Shown here: positions 12,689-25,153 of the stretch, one piece after another | Position numbering within the stretch: position 1 is the first letter of the stretch | Layout of the letters: each line of letters opens with the position of its first letter | Assembly (NCBI GenBank): GCA_903813345.2 | Contig: CAIIXF020000002.1 | Span: 62,001-126,000, forward strand | Length of the DNA: 64,000 bases | DNA from: Owenia fusiformis | Lineage: Eukaryota; Annelida; Polychaeta; Sabellida; Oweniidae | Reading direction: 5' to 3' | Notes under the pieces: model-generated | Told to the model about the DNA's origin: nothing | Databases searched by the model: none | Seen by the model: the letters and a program-made list of their open reading frames with translations, nothing else | Translations under genes and position numbers: made by a program

Positions 12689-13091
12689 CAGTAAAACCTA
12701 TGTCGAATGAACATTTCTGTCAAGAAAAGCCGTTCATTGTAGGTAGGTTTTCACTACAGTCATTTAAAGGTCGTATCATGCTCACAAACCAGTGGCTCAA
12801 CAAGGCTATTAAAAGGAAATGTGCAATTTAATTTGATATCTTATTCTGCGTCTGTATTCAGTTAGCACAAGAGATAAAGATTAATAGATGACGTTGGGTA
12901 ATTGCGGATAGAGGTAATGCTCATAGTAGTTCGATAGGTGTTCTTTGTAGGAATGTATTTTAACATGAAAGTCAATGGGAAAAATAGGTTCTGTCATATA
13001 ATAATACTCACTGTAGACTGAAGACTGTAGATTGTAGACTGATACTGTAGAGTGCCCAGGGGAAAGGTGTTCACTAACACAGGTTTTACTG
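12689..13091. mobile_element. Tc1/mariner-type MITE, 403 bp, TA target site
   Basis: Left end CAGTAAAACCTATGT (from 12689) and right end ACACAGGTTTTACTG (to 13091) are inverted repeats with one mismatch. Weaker symmetry runs inward (TGAACA / TGTTCA). TA dinucleotides at 12687-12688 and 13092-13093 form the target duplication. CAGT-type termini with TA duplication fit the Tc1/mariner/pogo group. There is no coding capacity. Confidence 0.8.
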
Positions 13092-13249
13092 TATTTGATG
13101 GATATATCAATATATTGACAATATGTTTTTACATGAGGAATATGGAAATCCTTTTACAACCTGATCAAATAAAACAACGAACCACAAACCATGCAATTAT
13201 GAATTGCGTAGTTTTCTAAATGATTCGGAAAAAGCTGATCAAATACCCT

Positions 13250-13320
13250 TTACATTCGTTCGACTGCACTTCTTAAAAGAGAACTTCTTTTATAACTAGT
13301 CTCTGTGCGCAGGGGACTGA
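13250..13320. repeat. Dispersed segment shared with serpin-1 intron
   Basis: ACATTCGTTCGACTGCACTT and the next 50 bases resemble 24,420-24,490, which lies just upstream of exon 2 of the first serpin gene. It could be a dispersed repeat or a remnant of a local duplication. No serpin coding sequence follows it here. Confidence 0.5.
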
Positions 13321-14035
13321 TCAAACCAAACTGCCGGCCATTTCCACCTCTAAAAATGTGTTGGGATATTTATATTCATCATGTTGATCTTTCCCATAAA
13401 CGTTCATCAGCTTTAAGATAAATAATTTTGTTATTGATAATTATACCATTGGAATTATGTCCAGTAAAAATAACATTATCTGTTCAATTCGAGGAAAGCT
13501 TCTCCGCTTTTTGTGATTTATTAATTTTCCGAGGAAAGAAATATTTTTGAATTTGGAAATATTCGAAAAACAACATAATATTCTATAGTAGTTCCCGTTG
13601 TTATCCGTGAATGGAGAGGTTAAGCTTTGCATATATAATCGAAACTGAACCTGTACGTATCACTCGACCATATACAAATTCATGTAGCTTTCTCATATAA
13701 ATAGCCGTTCAAATCCAGTGTTTGTTTAGACTACACCATAGCGTGTAATGATTCTATACTATGTCATTGATGCGGTTTTATAGCTGGTTTTCTAATACAT
13801 ATTTTAAACGAGCTCGTTTCGTAAGATTTTTGGCGCTAAATCATGCATGACATACATCATCGTGTTCAGCAAGAATTCAACTGTGCATCGAAATCAAAAT
13901 TGACAGCATAGTGTTCAATAGACACGAGTAAAATGGTTCCCGTTGACCCAACGTCAAATATTCAAATCTCCCGTTCTAAACCCGAAACTCTGAAGCTGAA
14001 AGAGTATCTGAAGTAGACTAAGCGCGCATAAAACT

Positions 14036-14137
14036 ATGAGCGCTCGATACATTCCTTTGTTAATTTTTGTACTTTGCGTTCACGGTTACGTTGTGAAAAA
14101 CATCGTTAGCTTAACCTCTCCAATATTTTTTGTTTAA
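14036..14137 (+). CDS. Possible short secreted-peptide start or exon
   Basis: A 33-codon frame, MSARYIPLLIFVLCVHGYVV and 13 more residues, has the shape of a signal peptide: a basic residue, then a hydrophobic run, then a small residue. CATAAAA lies just upstream, and a good 5' splice site (AAAG then GTAGGT) follows at about 14,180, after the stop codon. No partner exon or family is recognised. It may be chance in AT-rich DNA. Confidence 0.15.
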   Translation: MSARYIPLLIFVLCVHGYVVKNIVSLTSPIFFV

Positions 14138-14727
14138 GACGTCACTTTCCTTGAGGAAGAATAAAAGCGGTAGACGAAAGGTAGGTAAACCATATATATT
14201 TCTGGAAATAAGATATTTAAATCTTTGAGTGGGTATGATTGTTTAACATTTAATATGAAATTAATGCTGACATTCATTGACTTTCTATTTTATGTGAAAT
14301 ATATGATACTGATGAATTTACATGAACAGATATTTGAAATAATTAATGATCGAAAACTTACATAAATAATTGTTCATATTAATTACATCAAGCGTTTCAT
14401 ATTTATAGATTGCAATTAAACTATTTTAGGAATATAGCTATCATTAAACACCCGGATGCATTGTTTTCAAAATTATATTGTTTGAATAAAATAACGAAGA
14501 GGCGTTATTCTATTTATTCCAAACAGTATTAATTGAAATAAGTGGAATAAAACAGGTTGGTGATATGTAACAATGCACTTAAAACCCATCCCCCCGGCCC
14601 TAACTTCAATAGCGCGCAAAATTCCATATCTCAGACCGTGCACCTATTCAAAATTTTACTGATTTGTTAAATTTTCAAACGGAAATATTTAAAACACAAA
14701 CCTTTATATTTTGTCCTGGTGATCAGG

Positions 14728-14730
<3 letters not shown>

Positions 14731-14770
<40 letters not shown>

Positions 14771-14772
14771 AT
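14731..14772. repeat. (TA)n(GA)n microsatellite
   Basis: A run of TA dinucleotides is followed by GA dinucleotides. Confidence 0.95.
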
Positions 14773-14774
14773 AT

Positions 14775-16490
14775 AATATATAGAGTGAGGATATCCTATG
14801 ATTTTTGAGAGATACCATTTTAATGGTATCTTTTACAAAAAGTTACATGTGCCATGCGATTTTAATCTGGTTTATTGTATAGGAAAAAAAGGAAATGAAT
14901 TAATTGAGGATAATATGAAATCATATAGCTATTATGACTAGGCTTAATTATTATTTCTGGTACACTTATTGCAAAGATTAGTGCGCTCTTGGGTCCAGGG
15001 GAGATGCAAACAACCCACCCATATGCTTTTTGAAATGTTGTCCTGATTTCCACCCCTGCTTTTTAAATTTTTGTTGCATTAATATGTTGCGTTTTGACAC
15101 ACGGTTAACCCCGTTAAAAGATAAAGTGGAAAGCAATGTAATCCATTGCTTTCGGCTTATTTTGATCACCCATAATGGATATCTTTAAAACGCCTGAAGG
15201 AATTACTTTAAAGGGGTTAATATGACACATAAATAAACGGCAGATATTGGTCAGGTGTTTGGGGGGGGGACTTATTTTAGAAGATGTAACATGGTACAAT
15301 TTTTCAAAATTTTGAAAAATTCGAACTAACATACGTACAGATATATTGTAGACAAGACTTAACAGACAAGATCTTACGACTGAAAATTCAAAATAGCCGA
15401 AAATGAAAAGCGAATATATTTTTTGCCCATTTTTCTATAAAATGATCTCACAAACTTTCCATTAACAGTGACATGGCGGGTTTTATGATGCACAACATGT
15501 GGAATCTTTTTTAAAGCTACCAATATGATACCGTATGAATTTAAATAAAGTTAGATAATAAACAGTATCTTTCACTATCCTAGTTTCGATAATATCGAAT
15601 TTTATTTTGTACAATTATCTGTTTTATCGAATCATTATCATGGTCTATAAAATGTTTTTTTGGGGAAATGACAATGAATCATACTTGAAAGACTTGAAAT
15701 GATTCTTGAACAAATTGTCTATTTTATTAGCTTCAAGTCAGGTGACGATACCAGGATATCGTCTTTTATTAAAGGCTGCGGGCTGAAGGACGATCGTGAT
15801 TGGTACCCTGTAATTTGACAATTACTTTAAACTTATGAACTGAGTCGTATATTTTCGAACTATGGAATCGTGATTCTTGGCGAATCTAAACGCAAAATAA
15901 CTAAACAACAAATCTCGGAGGCAACGTATATGGAAATGACGTAGTTTAGGTGGAAGTATAAATGTTTGTTTTTGGAAGCAAAATGCTAGGGGGTCTGTGT
16001 ATACAAAATAATGTTTACGTATATTTGTTGTAAACACAATGATAGGAATGCTTGTAGGTAGTAGTGTCTAGTTTTGTTTACGTTTTTATATTAGTGCCTG
16101 TTTGGTTATGACACCATATCCAGTGACATATCATGTAACCCTTATTATCATAAAGCCACACAACCAGAACCATACATTTTAGTTTTATGTTTGACAAATA
16201 TTATATTGTAACAAGGGTTGGGTGACAAACGCCTTTTATTTTTATTGTACTTACTCTAAAACACAAAGTTTATGTAAAAAGTAAAGAAAACAACCCTTAA
16301 AACAAAATAAAAATTTGATCATTTATATCTATGTATAGGCAGTTACCGCTAAACATATATTAAGGTGCGGGGTCCTCAGTGTGATGTAGCATGGTGAGTA
16401 ACTGCGACGTCTCTTGTTATCATGATGTGGTTATAACGAATCCGTTTTGTGATGCAGTAAATAAAAGATAAATCACTGAGTAATGAGACC
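14775..16490. other. Upstream region of serpin 1, nothing recognised
   Basis: This AT-rich stretch contains a G run near 15,263. Open frames are short and have no recognisable family. I see no transposon ends. Confidence 0.5.
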
Positions 16491-16501
16491 GGAACATCCA
16501 A

Positions 16502-16508
16502 TATAAAT
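16502..16508 (+). promoter_or_regulatory. Candidate TATA box of serpin 1
   Basis: TATAAAT lies 54 bp upstream of the ATG at 16562, leaving room for a short 5' UTR if transcription starts about 30 bp downstream. This is a position-based inference only. Confidence 0.5.
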
Positions 16509-16561
16509 GCCAAGCAAGCTGTGGATTAGATTATATCAGACATAAATATTGTGTAACAAAT

Positions 16562-19500
16562 ATGAACACATACCTTGGATTTATTCTCGTATGCTTAGCG
16601 TTAACGACGCTTGGACAAGAAGACGCTGAGGTGAAAACATGTGATTCGAGTGATACAGAAGCGTTGACGAAAAGTATGAATGCATTTGCGATAGATTTGT
16701 ACAAGGAAATTGTAAAGCAGAATAAGGGAAATGATACTGAGAATGTCTTCATAAGTCCAATCAGTATTTCAATGGCATTGTCAATGATGTTATTAGGGAC
16801 AGCCGGGGATACGAAGACACAAATGGTTGAGACACTTCACCTAAAGGACACACCTGGCGACATTTTCCACTCAGCATATGCGTGCTTGAAAGATTTCCTC
16901 TTCAAAGATAGAAAAGCATTTGCACTGCAATCCGCGAACAAGTTATATCGAGACAAGACTCTGAAAGTGAAGGAACCATTTCTTGAATCTTTAAACAAAT
17001 TCTACGATGGTGCAATTGAGGAGTTGGACTTTAAAGACAGCGAAACGAGTACCAAAATTATTAACAATTGGGTAGCAGAACAGACCATGCAAATGATTAA
17101 AGAGGTCCTAGTACCGGGCGACATAGACACTATGACAATCATGGCGTTGGTAAACGCTATATACTTTAAAGGCAGTTGGGTCAGTCAGTTCAAGCCAGAA
17201 AACACCAAAGAACGGATTTTCCACAGACTTGATAAAACTACCACCCCAGTTACAATGATGCATCAGCCTGAAGCGTTCCTGCATGTATCAAGCCCGGATC
17301 TAAAAGCTCAAATTTTAGAGCTCCCATACGTCCAAGAAAAAAAAGATAAGAACGCCCCAAAATTATGCATGGACATTATCCTCCCAAATGAAAAGGATGG
17401 CTTGCGAGACACCGAGTCGAGACTTACAAGTGAACTGTTTAAAGAAGAGCTTTATTTTCTTAACGCAAAGCCTGTCTATGTCGATCTGCCACGGCTAAAA
17501 TTAAAATCGAGGTACGAAATCTCAAGTATGCTGGAAACACTGGGAATGAGAGATCTGTTTTCCTCGAAAGTTGATTTGACGCCTTTTAGCGACGACCCCA
17601 GAGTCGACGTGTCCAAGGTAATTCACGAAGCTGTTGTAGAGATGGACGAGAAAGGTGAGTCTACTAATTAAGTGAAATATACTAGTATGATTTCATTATA
17701 TAGGCAAAATCTAGTTTTTGCATTTTAATACACTTTGCAAGGTTGACAATATGCATGTTCACTTAATTGCTCATCGTAATCCCATAATTTGTCATTGTAC
17801 ATGTATTTTATACGACAAGATAATATCAGTATTACTGGCAAAACATTGTTTAAAGCCTACCTGTGGTAATAATTCATTACTTATAAATAAAAACTTTAAA
17901 CACAGCATTAATGTGGAATCGATATGTTTATTGCCTGATAAATGGGAATAAATAAAATGGAAGGCAGCATCCGTATCAATATTGTTGCACAAAACCGACT
18001 TTCGTGTTAACTTGACATAATAAAAGGTTGAACCTTCTCGCACGCCTATTTTAGGTTGAATCTATTAATACACCTAAATACATGTGATATATCTGATATA
18101 ATAAAGATTCGTGGATCATTCATCAGACGTAAATGAGTTTCGCTCATTGAAACATTAGCTCATTTTACATACCCCCATAAATGTGGGTTAATTCGGTTTG
18201 CTTTTTTAAAACTCTCTGACTTTGATAAGGCAAACCTCACCCACAGCTGACACCTATTCCAAATTGGGGTGTTGGATACCTTGATGAATCGAAGAAGAAG
18301 ATCAGGACTATGTCAGCAGTTTCCTTACATATTCTTTTGTTTTCTTTGACAAAACACTTTTACCAATGTGATGAAAGATTGATTACTGGAAACAATGCTT
18401 CATATCTGCCTTTTTTCTGCATTTATATCTGGGTCTTGAAATTTTTCCAATTGTCCACCATTTTTAGTGGGATACCTTGATGAATTGAGTATGAAAATCA
18501 GCTCTTATATCGGCATTTTCCTTACCAAATCTCTTGTTTTCTTTGACAAAACACGTTTCCCAATGTAATAAAGTGATTGATTACTGGAAACAAGCTTCAT
18601 ATAGGCAATTATTCAGCAATTATATCTAGGTCCACCATTTGTCCAACTACAAGATAACTCGAATAATTAACATTTGTGGATGAGTTTTAGTTACCACTAA
18701 ATGTCAAAAACAAGAAGAAGGCAAAACACATTCATGGGCGGGGTAATTTTACATGTCATTTTGGATGGATGTGTGTGTCTCATTTATATATACGACAATG
18801 AAGTTGTCCATACAATATTTCAGACCATGCAGGACGATACCTGTTAATTCCATTGATTTCTTCGAAAAGTATTTGTGATTTCAATGATTGACTTTTCAGT
18901 GTAGTTCCTTAATCTGTTCATTCCAATGTGTTTGCAGCGCATTATTTGATCAATCTTATCTTCATTCAAAAGTCTGTTCACCTCAATTGCATATACGCAA
19001 CAATAGCTGTTCATTCCAATGGTTTATATGAAATGATACTTGTACACACTTGGTTCTGCAGGATTGATTTGCAGGGCATTTGGACTTTTTTCACATGCGC
19101 TTGGATACACTTCCCTTCATAAGTTTCTAAACCTAGAGATTCAATGGATACCAAATAAAGGCCCGTTTATGTTGAACCTTTATTGCTTGTACTCAATGGA
19201 TGTCATATTAAGGCCTGTTTATGTTGAACCTTTATTGCTTGGACTCAATGGATGTCATATTAAGGCCTGTTTATGTTAAACCTTTATTGCTTGGACTCAA
19301 TGGATGTCATATTAAGGCCCGTTTATGTTGAACCTTTATTGCTTGGACTCAATGGATGTCATATTAAGGCCTGTTTATGTTGAACATTTATTGCTTGAAT
19401 ACACTCGAACCTTAATTGCATGTTTTCAATGCATGTCATATTAAGGCCCGTTTGTGTTGAATCTTAATATGGGTGCTATGGTCAAAGATAGAATGGATAA

Positions 19501-22500
19501 TGAGTTGGAAAATTAACCGTAATCGCTTGTTTTCAATTGATGTCATATTAAGGTTCGTTTATGTTGAACCTTAATGGCTTGTTTTCAATGGATGTCATAT
19601 TAAGGCCCATTTATGTTGAACCTTAATTGCTTGTTTTCAATGGATGTCAAATTAAGGCCCGTTTACGTGGATCCTTACTGGCTTGTTTTCAATGCCTATC
19701 ATATTAAGGCCCGTTTATGTTGAACCTTAATTGCTTATTTTCAATGGATGTCATATTAAGGCCCATTCATGTTGAACCTTAATTGCTTGTTTTCAATGGA
19801 TGTCATATTAAGGCCCGTTTGTGTTGAACCTTAAATTGCTTGTTTTCAATTGTTGTCATATTAAGGCCCATTTATGTTGAACCTTAATTGCTTGTTTTCA
19901 ATTGATGTAATATTAAGGCCCGTTTATGTTGAACCTTAATTGCTTGTTTTCAATTGATGTCATATTAAGGCCCATTTACGTTGAACCTTAATGGCTTGTT
20001 TTCAATGGATGTCATATTAAGGCCCGTTTATGTTGAACCTTAATTGCTTGTTTTCATGACAATTGATGTCATATTAAGGCCCGTTTATGTTGAACCTTAA
20101 TTGCTTATTTTCAATGGATGTCATATTAAGGCCCATTTATGTTGAACCTTAATTGCTTGTTTTCAATGGATGTCATATTAAGGCCCGTTTATGTTGAACC
20201 TTAATTGCTTATTTTCAATGGATGTCATATTAAGGCCCGTTTATGTTGAACCTTAATTGCTTGTTTTCAATGGATGTCATATTAAGGCCCGTTCATGTTG
20301 AAATTTAATTGCTTGTTTTCAATGGATGTCATATTAAGGCCCGTTTGTGTTGAACCTTAATTGCATGTTCTCAATGGATGACATATTAAGGTCCTTTTGT
20401 TTGAACCTTAATTGCATGTTCTCAATGGATGTCATATTAAGGCCCGTTTATGTTGAACCTTAATTGCTTATTTTCAATGGATGGCATATAAAGGCCCGTT
20501 TATGTTGAAACTTAATGGCTTGTTTTCAATGCTTATCATATTAAGGCCCGTTTGTGTTGAACCTTAAATTGCTTGTTTTCAATTGTTGTCATATTAAGGC
20601 CCGTTTGTGTTGAACTTTTTTTTTTTTGTTTAAAATGTATTTATTTTAAGAGGATTGCCCAGAAGCATTTCGCTTATCGAGGGGCTCTCCTCTCTTTATT
20701 ATTTACATTATACTAGTAATTAGAGATGTTGGAATATACTATAATAATTGAAGTTTAAATTAGTAAGTGTGTTTGACGATTATCATGGAAAACGTCCAGT
20801 GTTTTTTATGTAGTTTTGACAAAGCATTAGGATATTTTGGTTTGATGTTGGGGTTAACAAGGGGCTACCATGAATGAGCAATTGAACCTTAGATGCAATG
20901 GATTTGAGGTTATGTCTGGTTTTAGGAGGGTATTGTTCAATTATTCTATCGATTCCTTCGAGTAGGATGACCCGTTGGTGTTCGTATAGGGGACATTTTA
21001 GGAAGTAGTGTGTTACGTCTTCCCTGTTTGAGGGACAATTGTCACAACTACCATCGGGTATGAGCTGGTACATCATGCGCTGATTATTCAGGGCACTGAG
21101 TCCCATTCTTATTCTTGAGAGGTTTATGTGATGTTTTCCTTTTCCTTGTGAGAATAGCTTGTTTGGTTTGCTTAGAGAGGCTTTTTTGTAGTCAATTTTG
21201 AAACGACCAACAGAGTCTGTTGTTTTCAGCTCTTCTCCGAGAGAGTTCCACGTGGTAGCGACACTGTATAGGGTAGACCTTTTCACTTTATCACTTCTAC
21301 TTAACATTGTTTGCATGTTAAAATGGCGAGTGTTCAGACGACTTGGTCTTTTTGGGCTAACTTCGAGTAGATATTTGGGTAGATTTTCATTCATTATTTT
21401 ATATCCGAGTATCATTTTGTAATATTTTCGTCGCTCAGCAAGTTTGTCCCATCCAAGCTCTTTAAGAATTTCACCCGTGTCGGTTCTCACGTAGGCCCTG
21501 GTGCATGCTAGTGCTGCTTGCCGTTGTATACCCTCGATGCGAAGACTTTGCTGGTTAGTACAGTTATCGTAGAGGATGCAGGCGTACCTAATGATCGGTC
21601 TGATGTAGGTTTTATAGTATGTTTCTTGAAGTTGCCTAGGGACGCGTCCGCTGAGTCTCAATAGGTTTCCTATTTGTCTTCTTGTTTTCTCACTCAGATT
21701 GTTTATGTGGTTTTCCCAATTTAGGTTTTCTTGAATGGTCAAGCCAAGGTGAGTGTGTGATGTTACCTTTTTTATTCTTTTGTCACCTATGGATAAGGTT
21801 AAATTCAGATCGTTTGTTGTCACAGGTAATGACGTTATCACCATGTATTCTGTTTTAGTGGGGTTGTAATGCATTTTCCACTTTTGTGCCCATTCGTTTA
21901 GCATGTCTAGGTCTGCGTTGATTTTTGTTGTTTTCTCATGCACATTTGCTCGATTTATGAATGTCATTATACTGGTGTCATCCGCAAACAAGTGGGGTCA
22001 CACTGTATTCCTTCGATGATGTCGTTTGTGTATATCAGAAAGAGGAGAGGGCCTAAGATAGAGCCCTGTGGTACTCCACAGTTTGTGCGTTGTGAGGTTG
22101 ATTTTTTTCCTTCAATGACAACTTGTATCTCTCTTTTTTCTAGGTAACTTTGGAACCATTTAAGCAATTTTCCTTGAATGCCAAGTGAGCTGAGTTTGTA
22201 GAGCAGGCCTCTGTGCCAAATTCTGTCGAAGGCTTTGCTTGCATCTAGGAACACAATACAAGCTGCAGTCCTTTCTTCGAATCCTTGATAAATTTTATGC
22301 AAGATATAAGTTAGTTGATTTACCGTCGAGTCTTCTTCTTTGAAACCAGAGTTTCTCCAAGTCAGCAGGTTGTTTTCCATGCAGAAGTTGTAGACTCGTT
22401 TGTGTATTAACCTTTCCATTATTTTCGCGACGTTTGATAGCAGGGATATTGGACGATAATTTTCTCTTTCGTGTTTGTCCTTTTTCTTATACACTGGTGT

Positions 22501-25124
22501 GACATAAGCTTCCTTCCACATTTTAGGGAACGTCTCCGTGGTGAGAGATTTATTTAGGAGTTTGGCTATGCTTGGGGAAATTGAGTGTGCGGTTTTCCTC
22601 AGGAGTGTATAACTAATTCCGTCTTTTCCATTTGCTTTTGTGGTGTCTAAAATAAGTAATGTGTCTCTAACTTCTTCGACGTTGAATTCAATGTCTCCCA
22701 TGACGTGTATGGGATCGGGGGGATTTTCTATCCAATCTGGGTCGTATTCTTCCATTCTTGATTGTTCAGCAAAGTAGGAACACAGGAGTTCTGCTTTATT
22801 TCTAGGGTCTGAAATCAGTCTGTTGCCAAGTCTGAGCGGTGGGATGGAGGGTTTCTTTTTATCACCATTGTACAGATATCTCGTAATACGCCAGCGTGAT
22901 TTGTCCGATTTTGACATATTTTCGATCTGCTGGTTAGTTTTATCTTGGAAGTCCAGTTTTGCTTGCTTGATACTGATAATCGTATCATTCTTTGCTTTTG
23001 AGTAGGCCGTGTAGTCTCCTGTGATCTTGGTTCTTTTGAATTTGTTATAGAGCCGTTTTTTATTTCGTATGTTTTTCTTCACTTTACTAGTTATCCATGG
23101 TTTATCCTTGTTATTTACTGTGATCGTTTTGAAGGGTATGTATTTCTTGGCTAGTTCTAAGAATTTTCCAGACCAGGCTTTGCAACAATCTTCTATGTCT
23201 GGGGTGTTTTCAACTAGTTCTTCTAGATTTGCAGAACTTATCGCCTCATTTAACAAATCGTAGTTTCCTTTGTTGTATAACCATATGTCCCTTTTAAAAG
23301 ACGCTTGCTTTTTCATTGTTGAGAGCACGTGACAGTAGACAAGGGAGTGGTGAGATGTCCCTATTGGATCTTCGGTTCCTTGATCAATAACATTTTCGGG
23401 CGAATCGGTGATTATAACATCTAGTTGGTTCTGGGAATTAGGAAGTATGTAGGTCGGTTCGTCTATTATTTGGTCAATACCCATCGCATTTAGCAAGTCA
23501 ACCAGGGTATGTTTTAGTTCACTATTTTCGTGAGAATCAGACCAGTTTTTGCATCTATCGTTTAAGTCTCCAAGTATGAATATGGATTTTGGATTTTGGT
23601 CTTTAATGCGCAGGATTGATTCTTGGAAAGATTCTATGAAGTTTTCACGTGTCACTCTTGTCTGGTTTGGAGGGCGGTAGCACACCCCTATGAACGACGA
23701 TGCGTGCATGTTGTGCTGAAGTTCGAGCCACATTAATTCAATGTGGTTGTTTTCCAATTCAAAACGTCTTTTGACAGGGAGGCCGTGCTTATAATAGACT
23801 CCTACTCCCCCGCCGTTAGTTTCTCTTTCTTTGCTACTGAAATCGTAGCCATTGATTTCAATTGAATTTACGTCGTAACCTTGCTTGAGCCAGGTTTCCG
23901 TGATGCAGATAAAGTCAAACCCTTTACTAAGACATAACCTTGTTTCGATTTCGTCGATTTTGAAGTTTGCAGGTTCAAATGTGTTAGGGCCCCCTGTTTT
24001 TATACTTTGAATGTGTTGAACTTTAATTGAATGTTCTCAATGGATGTCATATTAAGGCCCGTTTGTGTTGAACCTTAATTGCATGTTCTAAATGCATGTC
24101 ATATAAAGACCCGTTTATGTTGGAATATAAGAAATGCAAACGACCGTGTAAAGAAACCTTAATTGCATGTTCTCCATGGTTATCATATTAAGGTCAGTTT
24201 TGTTAAACTTTAATTGTATGTTTGCAATTAATATCATATAAAGGCCCATTTATGTTGAACCTTAATTGCTTGTTTTCAATGAGTGTCATAATAAACGCTT
24301 GTTTTACCCTTATTTTGGTCAGGAGCAAAATCAGGATTCTTCATTAGCGAGTATGTAAACATGCAATTAAGGATTTACATTACATGCAATAGATTGGAAC
24401 TTAAAACAAATTTAATACCATTTGCATTCGTTCGACTTTACTTCTAAAAAGAGGGCTTCGTCTTCCCTAGACTCTGCGTGCAGGTAACAAAGATGAATGT
24501 TTAAATCGAAACAAACATACTTGTAAGGAGGCTTTGATAAATGAATAAAAGGGAGACTTTTGGTTAAAGAGGGGTGACATTTTCTATTTTAGGAACAGAA
24601 GCTTCGGCTGTAACAATTTTAACAGGAGGAAGATCAGGTATCTCTTCACCAGTGCACTTCACATGTGATCATCCGTTCATATTCATCATACGGGACACAA
24701 CGACCAACACCATTTTGTTTATGGGGAGAGTGACGAACCCAGAACTGCGACCAAACATACAGATAGACGACGAGCCGTTAGATCTCGATGAACCAAATGG
24801 TGATTCCAAGAGGGACAGGCGTAAGGGTAATACATGATCTGTTTTTTGTGTTGAATATTCAAATCCAGGTTCAAAACAGAATGTACATTTTCAAATATGA
24901 ACTTTGAGTATCGCACCAATTTCTCCCGGGTACTTTCGACACTGCAGATGAATACTTTTATTTTCGTAGAGTGTAAGATGGCATGCAGAAAGAAGTGCCG
25001 GGCTGATTGTAAAGAGAGTATGGAACTAGAGAAAGGCTTCAAGACGGACGCGGCCACATTCCTGGAATATAAGGACTGCAAACGACCGTGTAAAGAAACT
25101 TGCTTCGCAGCATGCAGAGTCTGA
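16562..25124 (+). CDS. Secreted serpin 1 with cysteine-rich C-terminal tail
   Basis: The exons are 16562-17654, 24593-24820 and 24970-25124; both introns are GT-AG in phase 1 and the spliced frame gives 491 aa. Residues 1-18 look like a signal peptide (MNTYLGFILVCLALTTLG). The serpin body follows, with FISPISISMALSMM and LVNAIYFKGSW. Exon 1 ends inside the reactive-loop hinge, and exon 2 continues GTEASAVT, an inhibitory-type hinge, then GGRS and the signature FTCDHPFIFII and LFMGRVTNP. Counting from hinge Gly365, Arg378 sits 14th, the place of the P1 Arg in C1-inhibitor and alpha2-antiplasmin, so a trypsin-like protease target is inferred. Exon 3 adds eight cysteines in two CX3CX3CX3C blocks (Cys442-454 and 477-489) absent from ordinary serpins, which stop near VVNP. 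The serpin identity is sure; the tail joining rests on splice sites, frame and the paralogue. Confidence 0.93.
18275..18612. repeat. Two-copy direct repeat in serpin-1 intron 1
   Basis: GGATACCTTGATGAAT and the next 130 bases at about 18,274 recur about 196 bp downstream (18,470-18,612), including TTTGACAAAACAC and TTGATTACTGGAAACAA. Confidence 0.75.
19138..20618. repeat. 52-bp minisatellite, left part (serpin-1 intron 1)
   Basis: The unit contains GGATGTCATATTAAGGCCCG, TTTATGTTGAACCTTAATTG and CTTGTTTTCAAT, with a period of about 52 bp and about 27-28 units. A LINE splits the array at 20619; it resumes at 24012. Confidence 0.93.
20619..24011 (-). mobile_element. 5'-truncated LINE (Jockey/CR1-like) in the 52-bp array
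   Basis: The element runs on the - strand, with its A-rich 3' tail at 20,619-20,630 and its truncated 5' end near 24,011. A 13-bp target-site duplication, TGTGTTGAACTTT, lies at 20606-20618 and 24012-24024, and matches the array unit apart from one base. The body encodes an apurinic-type endonuclease and reverse transcriptase. The clade is inferred from the protein's general look; a tree would be needed to separate CR1, Jockey and relatives. Confidence 0.92.
20783..24000 (-). pseudogene. LINE ORF2: endonuclease plus reverse transcriptase, frameshifted
   Basis: Reading from about 24,000 leftward, the protein begins inside the endonuclease domain (FICITETWLKQG, then SFIGVCYRPPN, ILGDLND, GTSHHSLV), so the N-terminus is missing through 5' truncation. 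The reverse transcriptase follows with ENYRPISLLSNVAKIMERLI, DASKAFDRIWH (motif A), GVPQGSILGPLLFLIYTNDI (motif B) and FADDT (motif C). One single-base frameshift lies just before FADDT, near 21,990, so the two parts are in different frames. The C-terminal part ends with a CX2CX8HX4C-type knuckle (CDNC...HYFLKC). Few other defects are visible, which suggests a fairly young insertion. Confidence 0.9.
24012..24300. repeat. 52-bp minisatellite, right part
   Basis: This is the continuation of the array interrupted by the LINE. Units are more diverged and irregular, and one junction holds the exon-3 fragment at 24121-24157. Confidence 0.85.
24121..24157 (+). other. 37-nt stray copy of serpin-1 exon 3
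   Basis: This segment matches 25063-25099 in the coding part of exon 3 at 35 of 37 positions, and includes TGCAAACGACCGTGTAAAGA. It is in the same orientation and is embedded between array sequences (TTTATGTTG before, CCTTAATTGCATG after). It has no splice sites of its own. Confidence 0.88.
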
Positions 25125-25153
25125 TTAGTTGTTAACAGTGGAGAAGGAATATT

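Noticed and set aside
12367-12723. 118-codon - strand frame
   Set aside because: It lies on one arm of a palindromic element; the other arm is disrupted and no domain is recognised.
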